Source: Sphaerolaimus hirsutus (taxonomy: Eukaryota > Nematoda > Chromadorea > Monhysterida > Sphaerolaimidae). Taken from it: a stretch of DNA of 64,000 bases. The DNA is taken from NCBI GenBank assembly GCA_964036195.1, contig OZ038452.1, forward strand, positions 8,488,704 to 8,552,703. Direction: 5' to 3'. The notes beneath the pieces were generated by a model. It made no database searches and was not told where the DNA came from. It saw only the letters and a list, made by a program, of their open reading frames with translations. A program made the position numbers and the translations under genes. Positions 32,801 to 40,863 of this stretch are shown one piece after another (positions within the stretch are counted from its first letter, which is position 1; every line of letters begins with the position of its first letter).

Positions 32801-35371
32801 AGTGAAACGTCATTTGAGAGTGAAACGTCATTTGAGAGTGAAACGTCAAGAATGTAAAAATGAATACTGAGAAATTTAAAACTATTATGAACAATTCAGC
32901 AATCGGAAAACTGAAATATGGAACGGAGAATGTTTGAAATTGGAAAATTCATTTTAGAAAAGACATCAGAAAACACATTTAGAAAAGTGAATAGGTGCGC
33001 TCTAAAGACTGTGCTGTAAATACTGCAAACGAGTGCCAGCGGCGCCAAAAACTGCACCTGATAATGGTAACGATAGCGATCATCCAAATGACGGCCGCGT
33101 GGATCCACAGCGACATCCACGATTGCAGCCACAGAAAGTGCACCCAGAACCAGGAGCGCAGCGACAGGGTTTCCTCGCAGCTAACCGATTGGGAAACCCT
33201 GCGCTCATAGCGCGAATCTTTGGCGGATTTAGGGCGGCCGGTCCGCAACGATTAGCATTGATAAAAATCACCAATTTGTTGAGGATATAATTAAACATAA
33301 TCTCAGAAAATCTCTCAAGAAAAAAATATAATCAAATCTCTGTCAAAAAATCTGGAAAAAATATAAATATCAGAATTTGAGAGATTTTCTGATATCTTTA
33401 AAAATCTCAGGAAATATCTCAAAAAGAAAATATACCTAATCAAATCTCTCTGGAAAATCGTGGAAAAAATATAAATCTCAGACAATCTTATATTTTTATG
33501 AGATTTGTTGAGAGTTTTTATATATAAATCTCGCAGAGATTTTCGCACGATGCATGCTTTTTCACCAAGCATTTCTCGAGATATAAAAGCGTGCGTATTG
33601 GTGGACCCCCACACTAAAGTTCTACCCGAGATTTTCGCTATGCCTGTACTTCCACGTGGATATCACTTGCAACATCATTGCGCCTGTGTGATGGATGACC
33701 AGTAACGATGGCAAAAAAAAGATTCGAAAATTCGAAAACATTTTCGAATTTTCGAATTTTTTCGGAATTTTCGAATTTTTATTTCACCCCTAGAAAAAAC
33801 ACTTAAAAATCGATTTATTTTTCAAAAAATTCGAAAATTCAAAAATTCGAAAATTCGAAAATACTTTTCGAATTTTTTAGGGAATTCAAGGCAAAAAAAC
33901 GCACTCATAGGTTCAACGTGCAAAATAAAACGACAAATGATACGCGGTGCGTATGAAAAAGCGAAACAAAACAAAAAAACGTCCAAAAACATTGAAATGT
34001 ATAATGTGAAATGTCTTGCAAGTGTCAAAAGTTATGAAAATGCCCTTGAAAATGGCTAACATGTTTGAAATTTTCCACAGCATTTCCATGACTTTAGACA
34101 ATGTGCATAACACTTGACATTTCACAGAGCATTTTACAGGTGTCTGGGACTGCCCAAAGGAACTGCACATATTTATAAGTAAAAGGGATGTGATCAAAGA
34201 GATACTCCAGCCACATAACACCTTACATTGAAATCTACCATATCCCATCTGAATAAAAGAACTAAAATTAAAAAAAAATCATCATATTTATCAAAGCAAT
34301 TTGATAAATATAATTAAAAAAATGTAATGTTTGTCCTTTTATTCAGATGGGGTATGGTAGATTTCATTGTAAGGTGTAATGTTGCTGGAGTATAAGAGTG
34401 GTTTCGAGTATTGGTTTGAGAAGTACCCGTATCTTGTGAAGTCAGCACTGTATGCACTGAGTACGCTCAGTGTGTCACCCACTTCCAAAACAGTCCCAAT
34501 TCTGCGTTTAAAGCTTCAGATTCAATATTTTTCCAAAAAAATTCGAAAATTATTTGAAAAAATTCGAAAAATAGCCCAAAAAATTCGAAAATTGCCAAAA
34601 AAGATTCGAAAATTCAAAAATTCGAAAATTAAATTCGAAATTCGAAAATTCATGTCAGGAAAAATTCGAAAATTCAAAAATTCATTTTGGAAAAAACACT
34701 TAAAAATTTAAATACTTTTTTTTGGAGGGTTTGCCATCGTTAATGACCAGTGACTGTACACATTTTACTGTCTGTAGTGAAATCTACCATATCCCGCGTG
34801 AATAAAGAACCAAAAAATAAACTTTTGTTATTTTATTACATTGCTTTCATTTAACTATCAGTGAATTTTCTGCTTAATCTTTATATCACTTTTTGGACAA
34901 ACATAGTAAGATTCACTGTAAAGTATGGTTTCAAATGAGCATACACATTGTGCACTTTAATGTTTACGTAAGTCACTATGGCAATATTTAAAGGCACCTG
35001 AAACTTTACGAGTTTAAATCACCCGATATAATATTTACAAAAATACGGCAATGGAATAGAACAACAATGGAATATATTGGTGCCATGGCGCTGGCACCTT
35101 ACGTGAATTGCCGCCAGCTGAATATCTCCAGGCTTCAACTTCTCTGGCACTTTTCCATCGCTACAGTAGATTCACAAAGTGCTCAAAACGCACACAGGTC
35201 AGCCATGGCGACGCCCGACAGCAACACGTTGATGGGCAAGTGGCGCATCTTCCTGGACGTGAGCACGCGCATGTGCACGCTGTTGGCGACTAGACCCACC
35301 GCGCAGAGCAACAGAGAAATGTAGCGGTGGTACGAGCCGTACATTCGGTTGACCATACCCAAGTGCTGGAT
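20879..35371 (-). CDS. Peptide GPCR, DMSR-like (rhodopsin family), 5' exon(s) missing
   Basis: Seven exons join with matching phases: 35371-35196, 33180-33058, 32718-32586, 31539-31395, 29340-29153, 22323-22291 (33 bp) and 21112-20879, giving 343 residues without the start. Order: TM1 (ISLLLCAVGLVANSVHM), start of TM2 (INVLLSGVAMADL), TM3 (SWMSLWIHAAVIWMIAIVTI then Arg), a Cys-rich second intracellular loop, TM4, an extracellular loop with Cys and NNT, TM5 (LLPCCLQVAFSAAVI), TM6 (LTALAVFYVL then LPHGCIALLATV) and TM7 (LTLAHSAVGLPIYCTMSSNY). The LGD...YCTMS pattern is typical of DMSR/Srw peptide receptors. The tail may end in a Cys-rich CPCVCFPLCM at the stop 20881-20879 or be spliced on at GTATGC (20914). 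The end of TM2 seems short, so an exon may be missed in the 2-kb first intron. Two introns are made of one transposon family. Located in the plasma membrane; ligand unknown. Confidence 0.8.
21126..22127. mobile_element. hAT element (TAACGATGGC family) in a GPCR intron
   Basis: This 1002-bp element has ends TAACGATGGCAAA and TTTGCCATCATTA and perfect 8-bp flanks CCAGGGGG (21118-21125, 22128-22135). The subterminal arms are long TTCGAAAATTCGAAAA palindromes with AAACACTTAAAAATCGATTT. It sits inside the introner-like copy at 22136-22290, so it is the younger insertion. Confidence 0.85.
22136..22290 (-). mobile_element. Introner-like element, GPCR intron between exons 6 and 7
   Basis: Read on the transcribed strand the intron opens GTGCCACTCCCAGAC exactly at the exon 6 donor. 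The other end reads GTCTGGGAGTGCCCC next to the exon 7 side. The ends match the 31540-32585 and 45774-45969 copies. The host triplet CTG appears on both sides. With its nested hAT, this element accounts for all but a few bases of the 1178-bp intron. Confidence 0.7.
22686..22905. repeat. Harbinger MITE (~220 bp)
   Basis: Inverted ends GCACACACTAGTTTACTAAC and GTTAGTAAACTAGTGTGTGC carry inner inverted blocks CAAATGCGTTCAAAGCTGAT. They match the Harbinger right end at 9956. Confidence 0.85.
22906..24672. other. Gene-free intron sequence with decayed repeats
   Basis: No coding exon is supported. It includes a decayed CAGAGTTGTTAAAA-type fragment (about 23265-23390), AAAATAGGTATATAAGCACA-type repeat words near 23760, and a fragment of the same hAT-like family at 24560-24672 that resumes after the 24673-26666 insertion. 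Confidence 0.4.
24673..26666. mobile_element. 2-kb foldback element with near-identical arms and 8-bp TSD
   Basis: Outer arms of about 370 bp (24673-25050 and 26285-26666) are near-perfect inverted copies, beginning AACACCTTCCCGGTCACG. Inside the left half lies a second hairpin (25050-25440, CTTTACATAACTT against AAGTTATGTAAAG). The direct repeat TATAAATA flanks both ends (24665-24672, 26667-26674). A 76-codon open frame occurs identically in both arms, but only because they are copies. No transposase is present. It was inserted into an older hAT-like repeat. Confidence 0.85.
26935..27357. repeat. TA-flanked C-run MITE
   Basis: TA flanks are at 26933-26934 and 27358-27359. Ends and core match 17161-17587 closely. 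Confidence 0.85.
27553..27756. repeat. Harbinger MITE with TAA duplication
   Basis: The 204-bp element is flanked by TAA on both sides, as expected for the TWA targets of Harbinger. Ends are CGCACACTAGTTTTCAT and ATGAAAACTAGTGTGCGC-like; the inner block is CAAATCAGCTTTGAACGCAT. Confidence 0.85.
27866..29058. mobile_element. hAT MITE (TAGGGTGTCAA family), triple nest
   Basis: Outer ends are AGGGTGTAAAAAAATCGG and GGAAAGTTGACACCT with GGAAAACGGAAA repeats. Inside is a palindromic element (about 28085-28920, GGTCTCCAATTTTTCTTGAT against its complement), and inside that the TA-MITE 28426-28862. The flanks TATCGCGA and TATCGCTG are only 6 of 8 identical. Confidence 0.65.
28426..28862. repeat. TA-flanked C-run MITE inserted in a palindrome
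   Basis: 437 bp flanked by TA, with ends CCGTATTTCCTCGAAATACC and GGTATTTCGAGGAAATACGG. The intact opposite arm of the host palindrome shows the pre-insertion sequence with a single TA. The core is almost identical to 43511-43961. Confidence 0.9.
29790..30409. repeat. CCGTTTTCCG-rich hAT-like MITE
   Basis: It starts TAGGGTGTCAAATTTCC and continues with many TTTTCCGTTTTCCGGCTGCT-like units. The right end is decayed (GGTATGACCCT). Open frames here are low-complexity Phe/Ser/Pro products of the repeat, not genes. Confidence 0.6.
30410..31394. other. Gene-free GPCR intron sequence
   Basis: I see no exon here. The 29630-29785 and 31110-31240 segments carry inverted TCGAGTCGAGTC and GACTCGAG repeats, so a decayed element probably spans the 29790-30409 insertion. 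Confidence 0.4.
31540..32585 (-). mobile_element. Introner-like element forming GPCR intron 3-4 exactly
   Basis: The intron runs GT-AG from 32585 to 31540 on the minus strand. Its first bases GTGTCAGTCCCAGACCCTG and last bases GGGACTGCCCCCAG are the inverted ends of the element. The host CAG precedes the donor and recurs as the acceptor. Internal ~31-bp tandem units (TGACATTTTACAGGGTC) repeat about five times at 32385-32520. Without the nested hAT (31667-32310) it is about 400 bp. Removing it joins RYGRPQ to VHSIAALLVF in frame. Confidence 0.75.
31667..32310. mobile_element. hAT element (TAGGGTGTCAA family) nested in the introner
   Basis: 644 bp, ends TAGGGTGTCAAATTT and GTTTTGACACCCTA, flanked by perfect GTCATGTG repeats (31659-31666, 32311-32318). 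The interior is repeated CCGTTTTCCGTTTCCG. Confidence 0.9.
33302..33545. repeat. AAATCTCTGAGAAAAT-type AT-rich repeat
   Basis: Many short words (AGAAAATCTCTCAAG, AATATAATCAAATCTC) recur in both orientations. The same family occurs at 35745-35880 and 36930-37065. Confidence 0.65.
33703..34742. mobile_element. hAT element (TAACGATGGC family) in the first GPCR intron
   Basis: 1040 bp, ends TAACGATGGCAAAAAAAA and TTTGCCATCGTTA, perfect flanks ATGACCAG (33695-33702, 34743-34750). Paralogue of 21126-22127. It carries a broken introner-family end near 34140-34157 (GTGTCTGGGACTGCCC) and an inner palindrome of CTACCATATCCCATCTGAAT type at 34225-34380. Confidence 0.9.
34751..35195. other. Intron sequence, possibly holding a missed TM2 exon
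   Basis: No exon is firmly supported. An AG (ATATTCAG) and a donor GTAAGG lie 15 bp apart on the minus strand near 35100-35120, but that is too short to judge. The segment also carries AATCTACCATATCCC repeat words. Confidence 0.25.
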
Positions 35372-36070
35372 CTGTAAGGCGAGGAATGGACTGCGGCCTC
35401 TGGCCCTGATTGATTTGAGGTATACACGGTGGACCGCACGCCTCGACTGCATTTTTCTGAAGGAAACACTCCATCATGACGTCATCGTTAATAAAATAAA
35501 ATTTGTTCCAGAAAAAAACGTTCCGGGAAGATACATTCGTCGCTTGTACTCCGCCTTTTTCTTTTATTTTATTTTTCATTTTCTGAAGCTAATGTTTGTT
35601 TGTGATGAATTGTTGGGCTAATATTTTTGAGCACACTCAAAAAGTGCAGAATAAACAACTCAAAATCTGCCAAAATTAGCCGATTGGTTTGGTATAGTCC
35701 TCAATTATGACTAGCATTGAAAAAATGGCCAATTTTGAGAAAATATAATTAAATATTATCTCAGAAAATCTCTCAAGAAAAAAATATAATTAAATCTCTT
35801 GGGTCATTTTAGAAAATATAATTAAATCTCTGAGAAAATCTCTTTCAGTTACAAAAAAATCTCAGAAAATCTCTCAACTTGAATTGTGTTTTAATTGGTA
35901 TTTCAAGTATAAGCTTATTTTTTAAACTTTAGTTGCAAAAGCTTTAGTTTTGTTTAAGTTTTTCATCAACAATTTGATCAACACATTATCTACTGACAGC
36001 ACGCTTTGTACTACTGTTAAGGGCATTGTCAGCGTCGCAGCTTGTCAGCCCAAAAAGTTATCTAGACCCC
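35372..36070. other. Upstream of visible GPCR exons, repeats only
   Basis: The 35440-35580 segment is an arm of the GACGTCATC foldback family. The 35745-35880 segment is AAATCTCTGAGAAAATC repeat. The first GPCR exon(s) with start codon were not found here. Confidence 0.4.
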
Positions 36071-36074
36071 AGCC

Positions 36075-36146
36075 GCCACAGTAGTCCGGCGGTTAGGGCG
36101 CTCGTGTTCTTTACGAGAGGCACAGGTTCAATTCCGGCCTATGGCA
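36075..36146 (+). tRNA. tRNA-Arg(UCU)-like sequence, probably a pseudogene
   Basis: A 72-nt cloverleaf can be drawn: acceptor GCCACAG/CTATGGC (one C-A mismatch), D-stem GTCC/GGGC with an 8-nt loop, perfect anticodon stem CTCGT/ACGAG with loop GTTCTTT (anticodon TCT), 4-nt variable loop, T-loop TTCAATT. The T-stem ACAGG/CCGGC has two mismatches and position 37 is T, not a purine, so function is doubtful. It has no intron. Confidence 0.45.
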
Positions 36147-36149
36147 ACT

Positions 36150-37079
36150 GCAATTTTGCACTCTTTCTCTACCATATACTATTTGCAAAAATAAAAAACG
36201 TATTTGGGTACATGTTTCCTCATAAATGAATACATGAATTTCAGGTGTGATGATTCAAACAGAATTTTTCTTATGACTTTTTACACCAAATTTTGGTAAT
36301 TATAGCAAAGCATGCAGTCAACATAGTTGTTAAAACATATTTACATTCACTCAAACATGCATATATTTGAGTACTGAGTAAATCAATACATTTACATTTC
36401 CTTTGAAAAAGGTACCAGTACTGTATTTCACCGTGTAAAGGACCCCTGTGCACAACACCCTGCCAGGGTGTTATACAGCTGCATAGCACCCACAGGGGTG
36501 CACCACTCATTGTAATTACGTGGCAGGAATTTTTTCATTGAATTGCTGCATGCTGGGAAACAAAAAAGCCTAAATATGAAGGGACATGTATCACAAATGG
36601 TAAACAAGCATCTAGCCATACTACCCGCTGAATTTGAATTGGAGAAATACGGTACTCACCTTTATGTATACTTTTTGAAAGTACACAAGTACAGAAAATG
36701 TATTTCAGATAGGTTTTTATATCAGCTTTTTCAAGTCATAGAATGAAAAGGGGATGAAAAACCCTAAAAATAGGGACAAACTACCAAAAGGGGTGCATAA
36801 AATATTTCATCACCCTGCAAATATTCACTATCACCAAATTTTCACTTTCCACCAGTTAAAATTATTGCGCTTTGTTGGCTGAATATTCAATCATTGCTAA
36901 AAATCAATACATCACACATGTTGTATAGAGAGATTTTCTCAATCAGAGAAAATATAATTAAATCTCTTTGGAAAATCATGGAAAAAATATAAATCTCAGA
37001 AAATCTTATATTTTCTGAGATTTTCTGAGATTTTTTAAATTTAAATCTCCCAGAGATTTTTTCAATGCTAATTATGACC
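36150..37079. other. Gene-free repeats
   Basis: Fragments of hAT-like AAACATATTTACATTCACTC sequence (36320-36430), the GGTATATAA-type family near 36720 and AATCTCAGAAAATC repeats at 36930-37065. No gene is supported. Confidence 0.4.
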
Positions 37080-37591
37080 CACAGTTGTTAAAACGTATTT
37101 ACGTTTACTCGAAAAATACGCGTAAACGCGTACTGCGTAAATACGTTTACGTTTCCTCTAAAAAAAATACCGGTACTCACTTACTCGCGTACTTTTTGAA
37201 AGTACACGAGTACAGAAAACGTACTTTAAGGGGGCAGAAAATATCATTTTGCCAGACGATTTTTCTAAGAAATACTGATCAGGAGAAAAAACACATCATT
37301 GACGTATTTCAGCGTCAAAATTGCAAAAAAATACTCATTTTTACGTTTTTTGTGCGTGAAAAATACTCTCTTTTCCGTTTTCTGTGAGAAAAAATACCCA
37401 TATTTACGTTTTCATTGGAAAAAATACTCATTTTTACGTTTTCTGTGGAAAAAAAGTATTTTACGCACGTTTTACGCAGTGTAAAAGTATAAAAAAATAC
37501 TTTACGTTTTCTGAACTCAGCTGTGAGTAAAATAAAAATACTTTACGTTTACGTATACTTTGAGAAAAGTACAGTACTTTTAACAACTCTG
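37080..37591. mobile_element. hAT MITE (CAGAGTTGTTAAAA family), intact
   Basis: 512 bp, ends CACAGTTGTTAAAACG and TTTTAACAACTCTG, perfect 8-bp flanks TTATGACC (37072-37079, 37592-37599). The body is built of AAATACGTTTACG and GAAAAAATACTC repeats in both orientations. This copy defines the family best. Confidence 0.9.
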
Positions 37592-38568
37592 TTATGACCC
37601 AACCTATTTCTATTCAGGTAGACAAAAATCTTTACCGCGTTCGCTATACTTTGCCCGAAATCCTCAATAGAGTAGCTGTCATTACAATAAAGTTGATTAT
37701 CAGCCATCTGGTTGTCTCATAAATTATTTGTGCTTCTGTGCACCCAGAAACTGACCGTTGGTATCACAATTGCGAAAATGTATTTACATTTACTCGACAA
37801 ATATATAGGTATACTCGAGCTACCGGGAAAATACTTTTACGATCCTCCCGAAAAGTAGCTGTATTCGCCTGCATGTATAATTTTTGAAAGCAGGCATATA
37901 TCAAGCGCAGAGAACATATTTTTCATATGATTCAGTGCATATTTTGAAGAAGAAAACTCGTAGGTAGTGAGCGCCAAAAGCACCATGACGATTTTCCAAC
38001 CCCAGCGACAAGCGTCAGCCAATGACGCGAGAGCAATGGCGCCAAGTGCCAAAAGCGCCATGGCGCTTTTTGCATTATATATAACACCAGGCGCCAGCAC
38101 CGTGCCGTTTTGCATCACTACTCATGGAGTTCCAGTAATTTTTGAATGTTTGGTGAGCCTATACCCTGAATGAGTGTGCCCCTTTGAATGTGTTCCCTGA
38201 ATGAGTGTTGAAAAAATGACACATTTAGATTTTGAAGCAAAACACTTATTGAATTTTCATGAGTAGAATAAGATTGAAAAATATTACCTACATCCCATTG
38301 CATTTCCTTAGAAAAACGTTTCAAAAGAACTTTAGAAAAACACGTTAATTTACATTTTCTGAGGTGTAAAGTACTTAAACGGCTCTTTTGACATTTAGCC
38401 GAAGTAAAATTTTTATTTGTTTTCTTGATCGAGCAGTGAGTCAATTTAAAACAATTTAAAGTAAAACAACTCTGATGGGCATAAAAACGAACATCAAATA
38501 TTCAGTTTTCAAGCAAATTTGCAATAATCAAGAGTACAACAGAGCAGATCTTAAGAATTAGTTTTGAT
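37592..38568. other. Gene-free repeats
   Basis: It contains a GCGCCAAGTGCCAAAAGCGC-type fragment at 37970-38125 and decayed AAAACGTATTTACATTTACT sequence. No coding segment is supported. Confidence 0.4.
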
Positions 38569-38755
38569 TAGGGTGTCAACAAAAAATTTTTACGGAAAAC
38601 GGAAATGGAAACGGAAATTTTTTTGGCACTTTCCGGAAAACGGAAACAGAAACGGAAAAAGTTTTGCACTAGCCAGAAAAAAGAACGGAAACGGAAAAAA
38701 ATTTTGCCTGCGGAACTCGGAAATGGAAAACGGGAAACGGAAAGTTGACACGCTA
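38569..38755. repeat. Short hAT MITE (TAGGGTGTCAA family)
   Basis: 187 bp, ends TAGGGTGTCAACAAAAAAT and AAAGTTGACACGCTA, flanked by GTTTTGAT and GTCTTGAT (7 of 8). The body is GGAAACGGAAA repeats. Confidence 0.85.
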
Positions 38756-39012
38756 GTCTTGATTCCATTTTCCAAGTGGGTGGAATATGCTGGTTGAGCA
38801 AATGTTACTGACAAATGCGACACCGCCCGTTCAGTGGAAAAACAACAAAGGTCACTGAAACAAACCAACCGTCAACCAAATTGTCTAATGTCGCTCAGAG
38901 GCTACGTTAATTAAGTCCGAAATATCAGAAGATGTCAAGTGAGTAGTGATGGAATGCCGCCTGGTGCCATAGGCGCATGGCGCTATTATCCGGCGCTCTT
39001 CCATCAATACAC

Positions 39013-39758
39013 CAGAGTTGTTAAAAATACTGAACTTTTTCAACGTAAACTTAAACGTAAAGTATTTTTATTTTACTCACCATCGAGTACAGACAACGTG
39101 TAAAGCAAACATTTTTGTTATTATTATACGCTGCGGAAAAGGTGTGTAAATTATTTTTTCTTTCAGAGAAAACGTATAGAAGTGACTATTTTTCTGACAG
39201 AAAATGTAAAAGTCAGTTTTAACTCTGGAAGACATCACAGATGTGATTTTTCCCTCTGGAACAGTATTTCTTATGAATATGATATGCTGTTATTCAAGGT
39301 TTATTTATTTTCGAAGTGAAGGGCAATGCCTGTAAATGACACTTAAAATACGTTTTCTGTATTCGGGTACTTTCTAAAAGTATAAAAGTACGCGTAAGAT
39401 AGGTAGGTATACTCCAGTTACTTTACACCCTGCACGCATGGTTCCCGCTGGAAGCGTGCCAACGATTTTTTACGCATGCGATTTTCATAAAAAGTTTAAA
39501 AAAAGTAATCGTTGTTATAATGCTAAACGTTAACTTGATCACAACAATGATTTTTTCACCGTTTGTACAAAAATCGCATGCTTTATCATCATTGGCACAA
39601 TTCCAACGTGAGACATAAATAAGTGCGAGGGCAGAGTATCATGTCCGCCGAGTATACCTGTATTTTTTTCAGAGGAAACGTAAACATATTGACTCAGTAC
39701 TCATGTAAATACCTATATGTATTTTTCAAGTAAACTTAAATACGTTTTAACAACAATG
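39013..39758. mobile_element. hAT MITE (CAGAGTTGTTAAAA family)
   Basis: 746 bp, ends CAGAGTTGTTAAAAATACTG and TACGTTTTAACAACAATG, flanks CAATACAC and CAATATAC (7 of 8). It contains an inserted GCATGCGATTTT palindrome at 39470-39590. Confidence 0.8.
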
Positions 39759-39765
39759 CAATATA

Positions 39766-40091
39766 CCGTATTTGCTCGAATAGTTCCCCCCTTGAATGCC
39801 CCCCTCGAAGAATCCCACCCCCTGTAAGACGAATGAGGAAAGAATAATTCCCCCCTTGAATAATCCCCCCTTTAAATATTTTATAAATTCGTTGTACCCA
39901 ATTTGAACAAAAATGGCACGTTATTGTGTTTATAAAGCATATTTCATGAAATGAGTTGATAGAAACATGCTTGAAAAAGTTGACGAAATCATAATTACCC
40001 CCCCTTGGATAATTCGCCCCTCGAATAGTTCCCCCTCAAAAATGTCTGACGAAATAATAATCCCCCGGGGGGATTATTCATGCAAATACTG
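39766..40091. repeat. TA-flanked C-run MITE (AGTTCCCCCC variant)
   Basis: Starts CCGTATTTGCTCGAATAGTT after TA and ends TTATTCATGCAAATACTG before TA. It directly abuts the hAT MITE at 39013-39758. Confidence 0.65.
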
Positions 40092-40103
40092 TACGTGTAC
40101 CTG

Positions 40104-40386
40104 TGATAGGCGCCAAACATGTCGTTGCGATATGATCTGGTACAAATGCGATCACCGTTTCACCACACGTGTGGAGAATACTATTCGCTCGAAAATTGGT
40201 TCACAATATTTGAGAATAATCAATGATTTTCGGTGGAAGAAAGGAAGGATAGGAAAACTTGAACAAGGAACGAGCCAGAAATATGTATTAACAATATCTG
40301 ACGAATGTGCAAGCAAAGCACCTGGGATCGGACCTGTTTTCATTCTTCAAATGTTTGCGATTTCCGTTTTTTCGTGTCTGGTTTAA
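40104..40386 (+). CDS. Unplaced open segment, weak
   Basis: An open frame of about 90 codons downstream of the MITE ends at TAA 40384-40386. It carries several Cys at its 5' side and a hydrophobic C-terminus (GPVFILQMFAISVFSCLV) like a tail-anchor or GPI signal. Third positions are not GC-rich, unlike the confirmed genes. No family is recognised and it may be chance. Confidence 0.2.
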
Positions 40387-40863
40387 AAGATTTCGTGAAA
40401 ACAAACACTTAACATGGCTTGCTTAGAGACTAACCAGCACATTTTTGTAACCTGGTCAGTCCACTTCAAAAAGGGTTATCTGGAACTTTTAGTGTGATTA
40501 CTAACTAATTGCGTGTCATATTGGCAGATTTAATTGGGATGTAAAGTACCCAACACTCCCCACCAATCGAAATCCTAGTATTGAGAACTCATAATACTAT
40601 AACAGCCAAATCTAAATTCATAACTTCAAACAAATCTAAAAAATATTGAATATTGCGCACAATTTCATATCACATATTTTATCAACATTGAATATTTCGA
40701 CGGAATATAAAATATTTCATACCGACATCAGAAATAAGCATATTCAGAACTATGGCCTGAGTTTCAAACCCAACCGTTACGCGCGTATATACATTAGTAT
40801 TATTTTCCCTTTATGCATACTCAGCTTAATGTCCATAACGAGATTTGCACCTGATTATGTTTA

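Noticed and set aside
34225..34380. CTACCATATCCCATCTGAAT inverted repeat as a terminator or hairpin RNA
   Set aside because: The same inverted words recur at 7380, 14340, 34780 and 55470, so it is a dispersed short MITE, not a gene-specific signal.
35349..35621. Plus-strand 90-codon frame near the first GPCR exon
   Set aside because: Its first part is antisense to the GPCR exon and the rest is the GACGTCATC foldback repeat.
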